Shown one piece after another: positions 25,680 through 35,486 of a DNA stretch of 64,000 bases (positions within the stretch are counted from its first letter, which is position 1; each line of letters begins with the position of its first letter). Below the pieces are notes generated by a model. That model did no database searches, was not told where the DNA came from, and worked only from the letters and a program-made list of their open reading frames with translations. The DNA is from Syntrophaceae bacterium (GTDB taxonomy: Bacteria; Desulfobacterota; Syntrophia; Syntrophales; UBA2192): the NCBI GenBank assembly GCA_013177795.1, contig JABLXY010000002.1, positions 1 through 64,000 of the forward strand. The letters run 5' to 3'. The position numbers and the translations under genes are program-made.

Positions 25680-27395
25680 TTGAGAGTCCGAAAGAAGCTG
25701 GGAGAGATGCTCATCGATGCCGAGGTCCTCAACGAGGAGCAGCTGCGGCATTTTCTCGACGAGCAGAAGAAGACGGGGTTGAAGCTCGGCAAGCTGCTGA
25801 TCCAGCAGGGCATCCTGTCGGAAACCCAGATGGTCGACCTGCTGAGCCGGCAGCTCAAGATCGAAAAATACCATCCCGACAAGTATCCCGTCGACCTGAG
25901 CCTCGCCGCCGTCTTCCCCGCCGAGACCGCCCAGAAGTACCAGGTGGCGCCGCTCAAGCGGAAGGGCCGTCTGCTCACGATCGCCATGACGGACCCGGTG
26001 GACATCAACGCCCTGGACTACATCGAGTCGCTCACCAACGAGGAGGTGGAAACGGTCGTCTGCACCGAGCGCGAGCTCAACCAGCTCATCGGCCAGATCT
26101 ACGGCATGCAGTCCGGGCTGGGCGGCGTGCTGGAGAGCCTCGGGGAGATGACGATCGACTCGGGCGTCGACACCGAGGCGGCCGCCGAGTACACCGACGA
26201 CCTGCAGGTGAGCCCCAGCTCCATCATGGGGATGGCCGAGGAGGCGCCCATCGTGCGCCTCGTGAACTCCATCATCTCCCAGGCCGTCCGGGAGGGAGCC
26301 AGCGACATCCACATCAGCCCCCAGATGAAGAACGTGCAGGTGCGGTTCCGCATCGACGGCCGGCTCCACGAGGTGCCCGCACCGCCGAAGCAGATGTTCC
26401 TGCCCATCATCTCGCGCATCAAGATCCTGGCGAACATGGACATCGCCACCTCGCGCATCCCGCAGGACGGCCGCTTCACCGTCAAGATGGAGAACAAGGA
26501 GATCAACGTCCGCGTCTCCTCCATCCCGACCATCTACGGCGAGAACCTCGTCCTGCGCCTGCTGGACATGGGCGCCGGCGTCTACTCGCTCGACCGGCTC
26601 GGCATGGTCAAGGAGGACCGCGAGAAGATCGAATCCATCATCAACAAGCCCTACGGGATGATCCTCAGCTCGGGCCCCACGGGGAGCGGCAAGAGCACGA
26701 GCCTCTACGCCATCATCCGGGAGATCAACCGGCCCGACATCCACATCATCACCCTCGAGGACCCCGTCGAGTACCGCGTCGAGAAGGTCCGGCAGGTCCA
26801 GCTCAACCGCAAGGCCGGCATGACCTTCGCGAGCGGCCTGCGCTCCATCCTGCGACAGGACCCCGACGTGATCATGGTCGGCGAGATCCGCGACGCCGAG
26901 ACGGCGGGCATCTCCGTGCAGGCGGCCCTCACGGGCCATCGGGTCCTGAGCACCGTGCACACCAACGACGCCGCGGGGGCCATCACGCGCCTCATCGACA
27001 TGGGCATCGAGCGGTTCCTCGTCTCGTCGGTGCTGCTGGCGACCTTCGCCCAGCGCCTCGTCCGGACGATCTGCCCGTACTGCGTGGAGCGCTACAGGCC
27101 CAACGAGAAGGTGATCGCCGCCTGGGGGCTGCAGGTCGACGGGGCCAATTTCCAGCGCGGCCGGGGATGCCCGGCCTGCATGGGCACGGGGTACCGCGGC
27201 CGGACGGGGATCTTCGAGATCGTCATCAACGACGAGGAGGTCCAGGACATGATCCTGCGGGGGATGGCCGCCCAGGAGATCAGCCGGACCCTCAAGCAGA
27301 AGGGAAAGCTGCGGACCCTCAAGGACGACGCGATGAGCAAGGTGCTCTCCGGCGTGACCACCATCGAGGAGGCCTCGGCGGCGGTGATGGTGTAA
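25680..27395 (+). CDS. mshE: Pilus extension ATPase (GspE/PilB/MshE type)
   Basis: 571 residues from TTG 25680 (AAGGGAAGGG upstream; family members start MRVRKKLGEMLI at this point). An N-terminal T2SSE_N/MshEN domain (about 1-150) may bind cyclic di-GMP in MshE relatives. The C-terminal motor has Walker A GPTGSGKS (332-339), Asp box ITLEDPVEYR, Walker B DPDVIMVGEIRD, His box VHTNDAAGAI and four zinc cysteines (CPYC and CPAC). It drives pilus polymerisation at the inner membrane. Followed 105 bp later by the platform protein. Confidence 0.92.
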   Translation: MRVRKKLGEMLIDAEVLNEEQLRHFLDEQKKTGLKLGKLLIQQGILSETQMVDLLSRQLKIEKYHPDKYPVDLSLAAVFPAETAQKYQVAPLKRKGRLLTIAMTDPVDINALDYIESLTNEEVETVVCTERELNQLIGQIYGMQSGLGGVLESLGEMTIDSGVDTEAAAEYTDDLQVSPSSIMGMAEEAPIVRLVNSIISQAVREGASDIHISPQMKNVQVRFRIDGRLHEVPAPPKQMFLPIISRIKILANMDIATSRIPQDGRFTVKMENKEINVRVSSIPTIYGENLVLRLLDMGAGVYSLDRLGMVKEDREKIESIINKPYGMILSSGPTGSGKSTSLYAIIREINRPDIHIITLEDPVEYRVEKVRQVQLNRKAGMTFASGLRSILRQDPDVIMVGEIRDAETAGISVQAALTGHRVLSTVHTNDAAGAITRLIDMGIERFLVSSVLLATFAQRLVRTICPYCVERYRPNEKVIAAWGLQVDGANFQRGRGCPACMGTGYRGRTGIFEIVINDEEVQDMILRGMAAQEISRTLKQKGKLRTLKDDAMSKVLSGVTTIEEASAAVMV

Positions 27396-27500
27396 GAAGA
27401 GCAGAGGGTTGAGAGGAGAGGGCCGGGCCGAAGAGAGAAGCCCCCTCGTTTCCATTTTTCACGGTTCACTGGACACGGCCGGCGGATCACAGAATCAGCG

Positions 27501-28736
27501 ATGCCGAAATATTCCTACGACGCCATCAACGAGACCGGTGCGAGCATCTCGGGCACGATCGAGGCGGATTCGCCCGACGCGGCCCGGACGCTCCTGCTCA
27601 ACCGCGGCTGGATTCCTTCCCGGGTCGCCGGCGCCTCGGAGCGCGCCGCCATGCTCGGGATCTCCTGGGCGGGCCTGCAGCAGCGGGTGGGCGGGGTCTC
27701 GATGCAGGAGCTCATCCTCTTCACGAAGCAGTTCCGCACCATGTTCATCGCCGGCGTCCCCATCATGCGGCTCCTGGAAGTCCTCGAAGCCCAGGTGGCC
27801 AACCCGAAGCTCAAGCAGATCGTGACGGAGATCTCCCAGGACGTCCGCGAGGGCTCCCCGCTGTCCGACGCCATGGCGAAGCACCCCAAGACCTTCAACA
27901 CCCTGTACCGGAGCATGATCAAGGCCGGCGAGGCCAGCGGCACGATCCCGGAGGTCCTGGCGCGGCTCATCTACATCCTCGAGCACGAGCACAAGATCAA
28001 GTCCGACGTGAAGTCGGCCCTGCAGTACCCCATCATCGTCGTGGCGGCCCTGGGGATCGCCTTCTTCGTCCTGCTCAACTACGTCATCCCCCGCTTCGTG
28101 GGCATCTTCGCCCGCGTGGGCGTCGAGCTGCCGTGGCCGACGAGGGTGAGCCTGTTCCTCCATCACCTCCTGACGGATTACTGGATGATCACGCTCGCGG
28201 TGCTGATTGCTCTGGTTGCGGGTGCGGCGTACTACTTCAGGACCGAGCAGGGACGCTATGTCCGGGATGCCTTCCTGCTGCGGATCCCCCTGCTGGGGCC
28301 CCTGTTCGTGAAATCGGCCATGTCCCGCTTCGCCAGCATCTTCTCCATCCTCCAGGCCAGCGGCGTGCCTGTCATGAACTCCCTGCAGATCCTCTCGGGG
28401 ACGATCGGCAACACGGCCATCGCCCGGGAGTTCGACGAGGTGCGCGACCGAGTGGAGGAGGGCCGGGGGATCTCGGGGCCCCTCAGCACCGCGCGGTACT
28501 TCACCCCCATGGTCATCCAGATGGTCGCGATCGGCGAGGAGTCGGGCCAGCTCGACGAGATGCTCCAGGCCGTCTCCGTCCACTACGACGACGAGGTGGC
28601 CTTCGCCGTGAAGCGCCTCTCCGACGCCATCGGGCCGGTCCTGGTCGTGGGCCTGGCCTTCGTCGTGGGGTTCTTCGCCCTTGCCGTCTTCTTGCCCATG
28701 TGGGATCTCACCAAGATCGCCACCAAGGGGTTCTAA
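27501..28736 (+). CDS. mshG: Inner-membrane platform protein (PilC/GspF/MshG)
   Basis: 411 residues with two GspF domains, each a cytoplasmic helical bundle followed by membrane helices. First copy includes [20 protein letters not shown] and [20 protein letters not shown]; the second includes [20 protein letters not shown] and [10 protein letters not shown]. Membrane segments lie at about 170-195, 220-245 and 380-405. It couples the extension ATPase to pilin subunits. Seven bases separate it from the sigma54 activator. Confidence 0.92.
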   Translation: MPKYSYDAINETGASISGTIEADSPDAARTLLLNRGWIPSRVAGASERAAMLGISWAGLQQRVGGVSMQELILFTKQFRTMFIAGVPIMRLLEVLEAQVANPKLKQIVTEISQDVREGSPLSDAMAKHPKTFNTLYRSMIKAGEASGTIPEVLARLIYILEHEHKIKSDVKSALQYPIIVVAALGIAFFVLLNYVIPRFVGIFARVGVELPWPTRVSLFLHHLLTDYWMITLAVLIALVAGAAYYFRTEQGRYVRDAFLLRIPLLGPLFVKSAMSRFASIFSILQASGVPVMNSLQILSGTIGNTAIAREFDEVRDRVEEGRGISGPLSTARYFTPMVIQMVAIGEESGQLDEMLQAVSVHYDDEVAFAVKRLSDAIGPVLVVGLAFVVGFFALAVFLPMWDLTKIATKGF

Positions 28737-28743
28737 GGCCGAC

Positions 28744-30069
28744 ATGCAGAAATCACGGTTCCAGATCAGCCTCTACATCCTGATCCCGGTCATCTTCAGC
28801 GGCATCACGGTCCTTGCCGTGATCGTCACGTACCAGATCGTCGACTTCTACACGAAGTACCGGATCGAGACGCCGTGGATGCTCAGGACCTGGGGGATCG
28901 GCATCGCGCTGTTCACCTTCCTGTGCGCCCTGCTGGTGACGTGGCTCATCCTGCGGCCCATCAAGAAATTCATCCGCGACGCCGAGAACCTGCCGGCCTT
29001 CCCGAAGTCCCAGCTCCAGAGCGCCGTGAACCAGAAGGCCGACGACATCAGCCAGTTCAACATCATCTTCGAGCAGGTCACGAGCCTGCTCTCCAAGGTC
29101 GAGGCGCGCGAGCTCTTCCCCGAGATCATCGGCCAGAGCAAGGTCATGCGGGGGATCTTCAGCCAGATCCTCAAGGTGGCCCCGACGGACGCCACGGTGC
29201 TCATCACGGGAGAGAGCGGCACGGGCAAGGAGCTGGTCGCCCAGAGCATCTACCAGCACAGCCTCCGCAAGGAAGGGCCCTTCATCAAGCTCAACTGCGT
29301 CGCCATCCCCGAGGGGCTCCTGGAGAGCGAGCTCTTCGGCCACGAAAAGGGGGCCTTCACGGGCGCCACGGCGCAGAAGCGGGGCAAGTTCGAGCTGGCC
29401 CACGGGGGCACCATCCTGCTCGACGAGATCGGGGATATGCCGCTGGCGACGCAGGCCAAGCTCCTGCGGGTTCTCCAGGAAAAGGAATTCGAGCGGGTGG
29501 GCGGCACGAAACCCATCAAGGTCGATATCCGCATCATCGCCTCGACGAACAAGAACCTGATGAAACTCGTCCAGGAAGGAAAATTCCGGGAGGATCTCTT
29601 CTACCGCCTCAATGTCTTCTCCCTTCACCTCCCCCCTCTGAGGGACCGCCGGGAGGACATCCCCGCTCTCGTGCAGGGGTTCCTGGAAACGGCCCCGAAA
29701 TCGGCCGAGATCTCGCCCTCGGCCCTGCAGCTCCTCATGGGGTTCCATTGGCCGGGCAATGTCCGGGAGCTGAAAAACGTGATCGAACGCGCCGCCGTGA
29801 TGGCCGAAAACGGCATCATCGAACCCCAGCACCTCCCGGTCCAGATCTCGGGGGGCCTGGTCGGCCAGGCCATGCAGGAGGTGCCGGAGCAGGCCAACCT
29901 CGACGACCGGCTCGCGGAGATCGAGAAGCGGTTCATCATCGATGCCCTCACCCGGGCGGACGGTGTCCAGGTCAAGGCGGCCCAGATCCTGGGGATCAAG
30001 GAGCGCAGCCTGTGGCACCGGGTAAAAAAGTACAACATCGACGTCACGTCGATCAAGAAATCTACATAA
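28744..30069 (+). CDS. Membrane-anchored sigma54-dependent activator without receiver domain
   Basis: 441 residues. Two membrane helices at about 8-30 and 43-66 are followed by a HAMP-like stretch ([17 protein letters not shown]) and a short linker, not by a receiver or PAS domain. The central AAA+ domain (about 130-370) has Walker A GESGTGKE, the sigma54-contacting loop GAFTGA, the arginine-finger region and [12 protein letters not shown] Fis-type helix-turn-helix ends it ([20 protein letters not shown]). It should activate sigma54 promoters from the membrane in response to an unknown envelope or pilus-assembly cue. It is the last gene of the pilus operon and lies directly upstream of the prepilin genes. 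Confidence 0.88.
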   Translation: MQKSRFQISLYILIPVIFSGITVLAVIVTYQIVDFYTKYRIETPWMLRTWGIGIALFTFLCALLVTWLILRPIKKFIRDAENLPAFPKSQLQSAVNQKADDISQFNIIFEQVTSLLSKVEARELFPEIIGQSKVMRGIFSQILKVAPTDATVLITGESGTGKELVAQSIYQHSLRKEGPFIKLNCVAIPEGLLESELFGHEKGAFTGATAQKRGKFELAHGGTILLDEIGDMPLATQAKLLRVLQEKEFERVGGTKPIKVDIRIIASTNKNLMKLVQEGKFREDLFYRLNVFSLHLPPLRDRREDIPALVQGFLETAPKSAEISPSALQLLMGFHWPGNVRELKNVIERAAVMAENGIIEPQHLPVQISGGLVGQAMQEVPEQANLDDRLAEIEKRFIIDALTRADGVQVKAAQILGIKERSLWHRVKKYNIDVTSIKKST

Positions 30070-30535
30070 AATGTAGGCATTACAACAATTTATGGCAGTT
30101 TTTCGGCCCCGGGAGGCAGGTTTCGGGCCCTCTCGGCATAAAAAATGCGGGCTCAAGTAAGCGATAACGCCGGGCATTCCCGTTTACCGGCTGTGCGGGT
30201 CTGCGCCGTGGCACGGATGATGCTCCGCAATTTTGCAGGTCATCTCGAAGGACCGGCATCCGGTTGCGGCGGCCGATCACCCGTTGACCAGGGGCTTCAC
30301 CCCGCATGGCCCGGCCGGCCGGCAGGCACCGCGGGGATGGTCTCCAGGGCCCTGGGGACCGAAAAACTGTGGCAATACGGGATGAAATGATTTAAAATAC
30401 GCCGCCTTTCGGATGGGCGCCGACGGGAAGGGGAAACCCGGACGCGCCAACCGGTCGCCGCACGAACGTGCGATAAATGGGGTTGTCGGAGTTTCGAGAG
30501 AGAACAAGTCTACACGTGAAGGAGGGCATTTGACC
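30070..30535 (+). other. 466-bp intergenic leader of the first prepilin gene
   Basis: No gene is seen. It holds two GG-N10-GC sequences (30093-30108 weaker; 30209-30224 stronger) and several short GC hairpins (for example around 30290-30350). If transcription starts near 30235, the prepilin mRNA has a leader of about 300 nt, long enough for RNA-level control. Confidence 0.55.
30209..30224 (+). promoter_or_regulatory. Candidate sigma54 promoter of the prepilin genes
   Basis: TGGCACGGATGATGCT has a perfect -24 block (TGGCACG) and GC exactly ten bases after GG; the -12 block is ATGCT against consensus TTGCT. It is the best sigma54 match in the window and sits between the sigma54 activator gene and the prepilins. 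Confidence 0.55.
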
Positions 30536-30934
30536 ATGTCAAGGAGGCGATCGAAAGTGCGCAATCAGAAAGGTTTTACGCTGATCGAAATCATTGCCGT
30601 GCTCGTGATCCTCGGGATCCTCGCGGCGGTGGCCATCCCCCGGTTCATGGACCTGACCGACGTTGCCTCGAACAAGGCCGCGATGCAGGCCGTTGCGGAG
30701 GGGAAATCGAGATTATCCAATCAATTCGCCAGGAATCTGCTGATCGGAACGACGAACACGAGGGATTTTCTCCAGGCTCAATTTGCTGCATCGGCAGCCC
30801 TGCAGAATGCAGGCGACTACACGCTGCAGTACGTGAACGCGACCACGGCGAATGAAATCAGAGTCATCGCGACAGGCGTCGCTGCCCGAAACGTTCGAGG
30901 GACGGCTCAAAGCAACTGGACAATGCCGCAATAA
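30536..30934 (+). CDS. Type IV prepilin, first of two
   Basis: 132 residues; ATG 30536 (TTG 30530 is possible) after AAGGAGG at 30519-30525. A 13-residue basic leader ends in Gly and is followed by FTLIEIIAVLVILGILAAVA with Phe+1 and Glu+5, the substrate pattern of the prepilin peptidase/methylase. The globular part is short (about 90 residues), contains no cysteine pair and ends NWTMPQ. The strong ribosome site and own promoter candidate suggest a major pilin. Its neighbour is a clear paralogue. Confidence 0.9.
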   Translation: MSRRRSKVRNQKGFTLIEIIAVLVILGILAAVAIPRFMDLTDVASNKAAMQAVAEGKSRLSNQFARNLLIGTTNTRDFLQAQFAASAALQNAGDYTLQYVNATTANEIRVIATGVAARNVRGTAQSNWTMPQ

Positions 30935-31121
30935 CCGTTCGTTCTCCTTTTCTTTCAACGGATCGACTGACGGGGGCCGCTCCTCCTTCGCGGCCTTGCG
31001 TCGAGCCGATCTTCCTTCTCTGGGGGGCTGCGGCCCGGCGGGGCCGCGCAGACGGTGCAGGGACGGGAAATGCGGTCTTGTTCAGGGTGCAAATCATAAA
31101 GAACGAGGCCATAACGAATTG

Positions 31122-31493
31122 ATGTCTTTGACCGGGTCCCAGAGGGGGTTCACCCTGATCGAGTTGATCGCCATCCTCGTCATCCTCGGGGCGCTTTCCT
31201 CCGTTGCCATCCCGAAATTCTACGACCTCACCCGGGATGCCAAGAATCGCGCGGCACTCCAGGCCGTGATGGAAGGCAAGGCCCGTCTTTCCATGAACTA
31301 TGCCCGGCTCTTCCTCGAAAACGGAAGGCCGCCCGCCGCGCCCGATCTCGTGGACGCCGTCGGAGCCACCACCAGCATCGGCGACTACATGTTGAGCTTC
31401 TCCTCCGTGGACTCCCTCTCCATCCTCGTCAGCGCGACGGGAAAACCCGGCGTCGGAGGGGCCAACAGCAGCGTCTGGCAATTGCCGCAATGA
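31122..31493 (+). CDS. Type IV prepilin, second of two
   Basis: 123 residues with a nine-residue leader (MSLTGSQRG) followed by FTLIELIAILVILGALSSVA. It shares the segment AALQAVMEGKARLS with the first prepilin (AAMQAVAEGKSRLS) and the same type of ending (VWQLPQ against NWTMPQ), so the two arose by duplication. No cysteines. The ribosome site is weaker than that of the first, which may set a lower dose. It converges with the glycan operon only 12 bp downstream. Confidence 0.9.
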   Translation: MSLTGSQRGFTLIELIAILVILGALSSVAIPKFYDLTRDAKNRAALQAVMEGKARLSMNYARLFLENGRPPAAPDLVDAVGATTSIGDYMLSFSSVDSLSILVSATGKPGVGGANSSVWQLPQ

Positions 31494-31505
31494 GCCGTTT
31501 TTCCT

Positions 31506-33641
31506 TCACGGAGCGGCCCGGCGCTGCTTCGATGCGTTTCCCGTTTTTTCCAGCTCCCGGATCATCTCCTTTCGGATAAGGCGGCCGAGCAGCCGGGGAT
31601 TGACCTCGTAGGCCGCTACCCGGTTGTTGCGCGCCAGGGCGGCGAGCCACTCATCCAGCGGAGCATCGCCCTTGAGCGCCAGGCTGCGGACAGCCATGCG
31701 GGTCAGCGCCGGCTGCTCCCGCATCCGGTCGTAAAGTTCCACGAGGGCCAGGTGAGCCCTCGGGCTTGACGGGTTGAGGCGCAGAACCTCCTCCCAGCAT
31801 TGAGCGGCCTTCTGCCACTGCCCCATCATGCGCCAAGCCTCACCCGAGATCTCGAGGGGGTGATAATCTCCCGGCCTTGATGCCCTCGCCCGAGCGGCCG
31901 CCCTCTGGGCGCCATGCGGGTCCCCTTTTTTCAGCAGGGCCAGTGCGTAGGCGGTCATCAACTCGCCGTGACGGGGATGATAGGTGGCGGCTTCCCGCAA
32001 CAGCTTCGAGGCCCCCTCGATGTTTCCCTTCCGCAGCTTCACCGTCGCGAGGCCGACGACCGACAACGGGTGGCCGGGGTACTTCTCAAGGGCCTTGCGG
32101 AACTGGGCTTCCGCCTGATCGAAGTCCCCAACCCTGTCCATGTAGTAGAGCCCCAGATTGTAGGACGCAAGTCCGATCTGGCGCAGGTTCGAGTCCCGGT
32201 TCAGCGCCTCCGCCGCCTTCAGTTCACGGAAGGCCTCTTCGTACATTCCCGCTTCATAGTAATGCTTCGCCAGGTTGATACGGGGACGGCTGAGGTTCGG
32301 TGCCTTGCGGACGTTGTCGAGCCAGAGGTGGACATCGGAGCGAACCACGTCGTTGCGCTCGAAGGTCGTGTGCCCCTGAAAGGCCATGAGCAGCGCGAGC
32401 GACCCGGCGACGAAGTACTGGAACCCCCGATTGTAGGCGAAGTGATCCAGACAGAGGACCATGCCGTGCGCGATGGGCACGAAGAAGAACATCGAGGGGA
32501 TGTAGTTGCGGTGCTCGAAGATCAGCTCCAGGGGGATCAGGGTCCCCTCGACGAGGTGATTGAGAAAGAAAAAGAGGACCGCGAAGGAGAGCAGGGGATA
32601 TTGCCTTGCCTTCAGGATTGCGAACGCGAGGCTGAGGATGATCCCGAGGATGGCCGCAGCGGTCGTCCAGGGATCGATCAGGCTGCGGGAGATCTCGATG
32701 TCATGAAGGAACATCAGCCGGGACGGGATCGGGTACAGGAGCAGCGACACGTACAGCCAGAACACCCGGGCCTGCGTCAGGAGCCGCTCCACCGGCGAAA
32801 ACGGCCTCACCCCCGACTCGTAGACGGCCCGCTCCATGGTGAGGTCGGTGTACAGCAGGCCCAGCCCGAGCACGACGGCGAGCGGCAGGGGCGACCACTT
32901 CAGGGCGCGCCTCCAGGTCCCCGCCGAGATTCCCTGGATGAAGAAAACGTCGTAGAGCAGAACGGCAAGAGGCAGGACGGCGGTGTTTTCCTTGGTGGCG
33001 AACGCCGCCAGGGCGGCCGCACCGCAGAGGGCGCCGCCCGCGACACGGCCGCGCAACGTCTGCGCCGTGCGCGCCCGCGCGTAGAAGTAGAGGGCCGTCA
33101 CGTAGAAAAGCCCCGCCATGCTCGCCATGCGCTGCACGATAATCGAGACGGCGTGGACGTGCAGGGGGCTTGTGGCCCAGAGAAACGACGACAGCAGCGC
33201 CATGGGGTACGCGACGGCGCCGAGCGTCTGCCGCATGGGAGGCAGCGTCAGGGTCAGCCGGATCAGCAGGAAGAGAAAGAAAGACGACAGGACATGAATC
33301 AGGAAGTTGACGACGTGATAGCCCGTGACGTCCGTTCCCCCGGCGAGGTAATTCAGGGCGAAGGAGGCGTATGCGGCGGGACGGGCGACCCTCTGGGCGC
33401 CGGTCCCGTATGTCGGCCCGTAAAAGGATTTCCTCAGCTCGTCCCAGTCGAGGGACTGCATGCGGATGCTGGGGTTGTCGACGATCGTGATGTAATCATC
33501 GAAATGCCAGTCCCCGTGGAAACTGTTCGAGTAGACGGCCAGCAGGACGGCGAGCAGCGCGGCGAAGGCGAACACGGTCCCGCGGTCGGGAGTGACCGCG
33601 ATCCTTGTTTGGAACGTGAACCCATTTTCTTTTGTCAGCAT
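31506..33641 (-). CDS. TMTC-like GT-C membrane glycosyltransferase with TPR domain
   Basis: 711 residues from ATG 33641 (GGAGAC upstream). The first two thirds hold about ten membrane helices; the first outside loop contains HGDWHFDDY with Asp48-Asp49, the acidic pair expected at the catalytic site of GT-C/PMT-type enzymes. A DUF1736-like segment follows in the middle (SRLMFLHDIEI). From about residue 430 there are six or so TPR units. TMTC relatives transfer mannose from a polyprenyl carrier to proteins. Last gene of the six-gene minus operon and tail-to-tail with the prepilins, so pilin glycosylation is an attractive inference. Confidence 0.75.
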   Translation of the reverse strand: MLTKENGFTFQTRIAVTPDRGTVFAFAALLAVLLAVYSNSFHGDWHFDDYITIVDNPSIRMQSLDWDELRKSFYGPTYGTGAQRVARPAAYASFALNYLAGGTDVTGYHVVNFLIHVLSSFFLFLLIRLTLTLPPMRQTLGAVAYPMALLSSFLWATSPLHVHAVSIIVQRMASMAGLFYVTALYFYARARTAQTLRGRVAGGALCGAAALAAFATKENTAVLPLAVLLYDVFFIQGISAGTWRRALKWSPLPLAVVLGLGLLYTDLTMERAVYESGVRPFSPVERLLTQARVFWLYVSLLLYPIPSRLMFLHDIEISRSLIDPWTTAAAILGIILSLAFAILKARQYPLLSFAVLFFFLNHLVEGTLIPLELIFEHRNYIPSMFFFVPIAHGMVLCLDHFAYNRGFQYFVAGSLALLMAFQGHTTFERNDVVRSDVHLWLDNVRKAPNLSRPRINLAKHYYEAGMYEEAFRELKAAEALNRDSNLRQIGLASYNLGLYYMDRVGDFDQAEAQFRKALEKYPGHPLSVVGLATVKLRKGNIEGASKLLREAATYHPRHGELMTAYALALLKKGDPHGAQRAAARARASRPGDYHPLEISGEAWRMMGQWQKAAQCWEEVLRLNPSSPRAHLALVELYDRMREQPALTRMAVRSLALKGDAPLDEWLAALARNNRVAAYEVNPRLLGRLIRKEMIRELEKTGNASKQRRAAP

Positions 33642-33705
33642 GGTGTCTCCGCACATGCGGGCTCGGGCGTTTTCGGCCGAACGGTGCGCCGTCTGCGGTC
33701 AGCGC

Positions 33706-34716
33706 TCAGGGCTCGCCGTCCCGGACGGCCGCGAGCTCCCTCGTCAGGATGCAGCTGAAGATCGGGCCCAGCGTGAACGCGAGGAGAATCGTCACGGCGC
33801 GGATGACGAGCGACGCGAGAAACCCCATCTCTCCGCCCGCGCCCAGCAGCGCCGCCGCCAGGCCTGCCGCGATTTCCTGCACCCCGAGATTCCCGGGAGT
33901 GATATTGATGAGAAACGCAAACGAGGTCAACAGGTAAATCAGCAGTGCCGTCCGCCAGGGGACGGGGGACCCGATGGCGTGAAACGCCGCAACGTAAAGG
34001 AGCGCCCCGAGGGCGACATTGAACAGGGTGATGCCGAGGAGCCTTGCGAGAAGCGCCCGGTCCCGGCGCATGCGGGCGAAGCCCTCGAGGACCTGACGGG
34101 CGCGGAGCGGCAGCCGGTGCCGCCCGGCGAGACCCTTCAGCGGCACGAAGAGGGAAAGCGACAGGATGGACAGCGCCGCGGCGAAAAAAAGGAGAAGCGG
34201 CCACAGGCTCCGGTCTTCCGCCGCCAGCGGGAGCAGGACGGCCGTCCCCGTGACGCTCACGACGGCGATCACGATCATGTAGTTCGAGGCCAGCACCGCC
34301 GCGAAGTCGGTGTAGGGGAAGTCGTGACGCCGCTTCAGGTAGATCGCCCGCGCAAAGAGCCCGCCCGAGAAAGGGGTCAGATAGTTGCCCATCGCAGTCA
34401 CGGCGGCCAGCCCGAACCATTCCCTGGGGGCGAGGTCGATCCCGAATTGTTTCGACACCACGCGCTGGTAGATGCCGTTCGTCGCCATGGCGAGCAGGCC
34501 CAGGACGGACAGGAGCAGCGCGTCCCACGGGGAGAGGAGCAGCAGGTGCCCGACCAGAGCGGGGTGGTACCAGAGATAGGCGCAGATTCCCGCGACGGCG
34601 GCCAGGAGTGCGGCCAGCGACGCCGCCGAGCGGATGGTGCCCCGGCCCCGCGGCGCCTTCCCCGATCGCGCATCGGCCGCTGCCTGCGCGCAGGCGTTAT
34701 GATCGGCGTTTGCCAT
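33706..34716 (-). CDS. LPG-synthase-like (UPF0104) membrane protein
   Basis: 336 residues, about eight helices, matching the lysylphosphatidylglycerol-synthase transmembrane family (AglD/YbhN-like). Hallmarks are the NYLTPFSGGLFARAIYLKRR segment early on and the NITPGNLGVQEIAAGLAA segment near the end. Such proteins are often found with glycosyltransferases and are proposed to handle lipid-linked substrates. The first 20 bases overlap the end of the methyltransferase gene, indicating tight coupling. Confidence 0.85.
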   Translation of the reverse strand: MANADHNACAQAAADARSGKAPRGRGTIRSAASLAALLAAVAGICAYLWYHPALVGHLLLLSPWDALLLSVLGLLAMATNGIYQRVVSKQFGIDLAPREWFGLAAVTAMGNYLTPFSGGLFARAIYLKRRHDFPYTDFAAVLASNYMIVIAVVSVTGTAVLLPLAAEDRSLWPLLLFFAAALSILSLSLFVPLKGLAGRHRLPLRARQVLEGFARMRRDRALLARLLGITLFNVALGALLYVAAFHAIGSPVPWRTALLIYLLTSFAFLINITPGNLGVQEIAAGLAAALLGAGGEMGFLASLVIRAVTILLAFTLGPIFSCILTRELAAVRDGEP

Positions 34717-35428
34717 CCGCTTCTCCGGCAGGCTTTCGAACTTTCAGGGTGAGGAATGCCGCGTGCCTCGGGTCCAGTTTGGCGAGAAACCCCGGCAGGG
34801 GATAGTACCCGGACCCCAGCGTGCGCTCGATGGTGAACCCGTGCACGAGGAAGATCTCCCTCAGCCCCCGATACGAGAAGACGCGGCGGTGCTGCCAGCT
34901 GCCCGGGGATTCGGCTTCCTCGCCCTGGTGGAGGGCGAGGGGGTTGCCGATCTGGAAGCGCCTCTCCGACACGTTGGTCAGGGAGAAGGGCTGCCACCCC
35001 AGGACGAGGGAGAGGATGTTGTGCCATCCGGCCAGGTTCTCCGTGCAGATCACGGCATAGCCGCCGGGCTTCAGGGTCCTCCGAATCTCCCCGATGAATC
35101 GATCCGTGTCGGCCAGGTGCTCGATGACCTGATTCGCATGGACGGCATCGAAGAACTCGTCGGGAAACGGGAAGCGTTCGTTGAGGTCACCCGGGCGTGC
35201 GGCGATGCCCTTGCGCTCGGCGTGCCTTCGCCGCTCGTCCACGATCTCGATGCCATAGAGGCGGGCGTTGCCGATCCTGGCGCCTGCCCGCAGCGTCCAT
35301 TCCCCGTCGTCGCAGCCGCAGTCGAGCAGGGCGACTTCCCGCGCCGAGGGCTCGAGGCACTCGAGGATGCACCGGCGGTGGTCCGAGACCGCCCGGTTGC
35401 GCATGTTCCGGAGGACTGTCTTGATCAT
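34697..35428 (-). CDS. SAM-dependent methyltransferase (class I)
   Basis: 243 residues from ATG 35428; a TTG at 35437 is possible. Motif I is DCGCDDGEWTLRAG (instead of the common D-x-G-x-G), motif II GIEIVDE, followed by FPDEFFDAVHANQVIEHLAD and LKPGGYAVICTE, the standard Methyltransf_11 pattern. Within a glycan operon it probably methylates a sugar or lipid-linked intermediate. The 20-base overlap with the next gene supports an operon. Confidence 0.85.
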   Translation of the reverse strand: MIKTVLRNMRNRAVSDHRRCILECLEPSAREVALLDCGCDDGEWTLRAGARIGNARLYGIEIVDERRRHAERKGIAARPGDLNERFPFPDEFFDAVHANQVIEHLADTDRFIGEIRRTLKPGGYAVICTENLAGWHNILSLVLGWQPFSLTNVSERRFQIGNPLALHQGEEAESPGSWQHRRVFSYRGLREIFLVHGFTIERTLGSGYYPLPGFLAKLDPRHAAFLTLKVRKPAGEADGKRRS

Positions 35429-35486
35429 GCCGTGCAAGGGTCAGCCCCTTTCCCCCGAACGGGGCGTGTGCCTGATGGACGGGGCC

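Noticed and set aside
30093-30108. TGGCAGTTTTTCGGCC as the prepilin sigma54 promoter
   Set aside because: Spacing is right, but both blocks match consensus less well than 30209-30224, and the leader would exceed 400 nt. Kept only as an alternative.
30413-30470. GGGGAAACCCGGACGC resembling part of a cyclic di-GMP (GEMM) riboswitch upstream of the prepilin
   Set aside because: The second conserved block (GACGCAAAGCC-type) and the receptor helix are not in place, so the resemblance is superficial.
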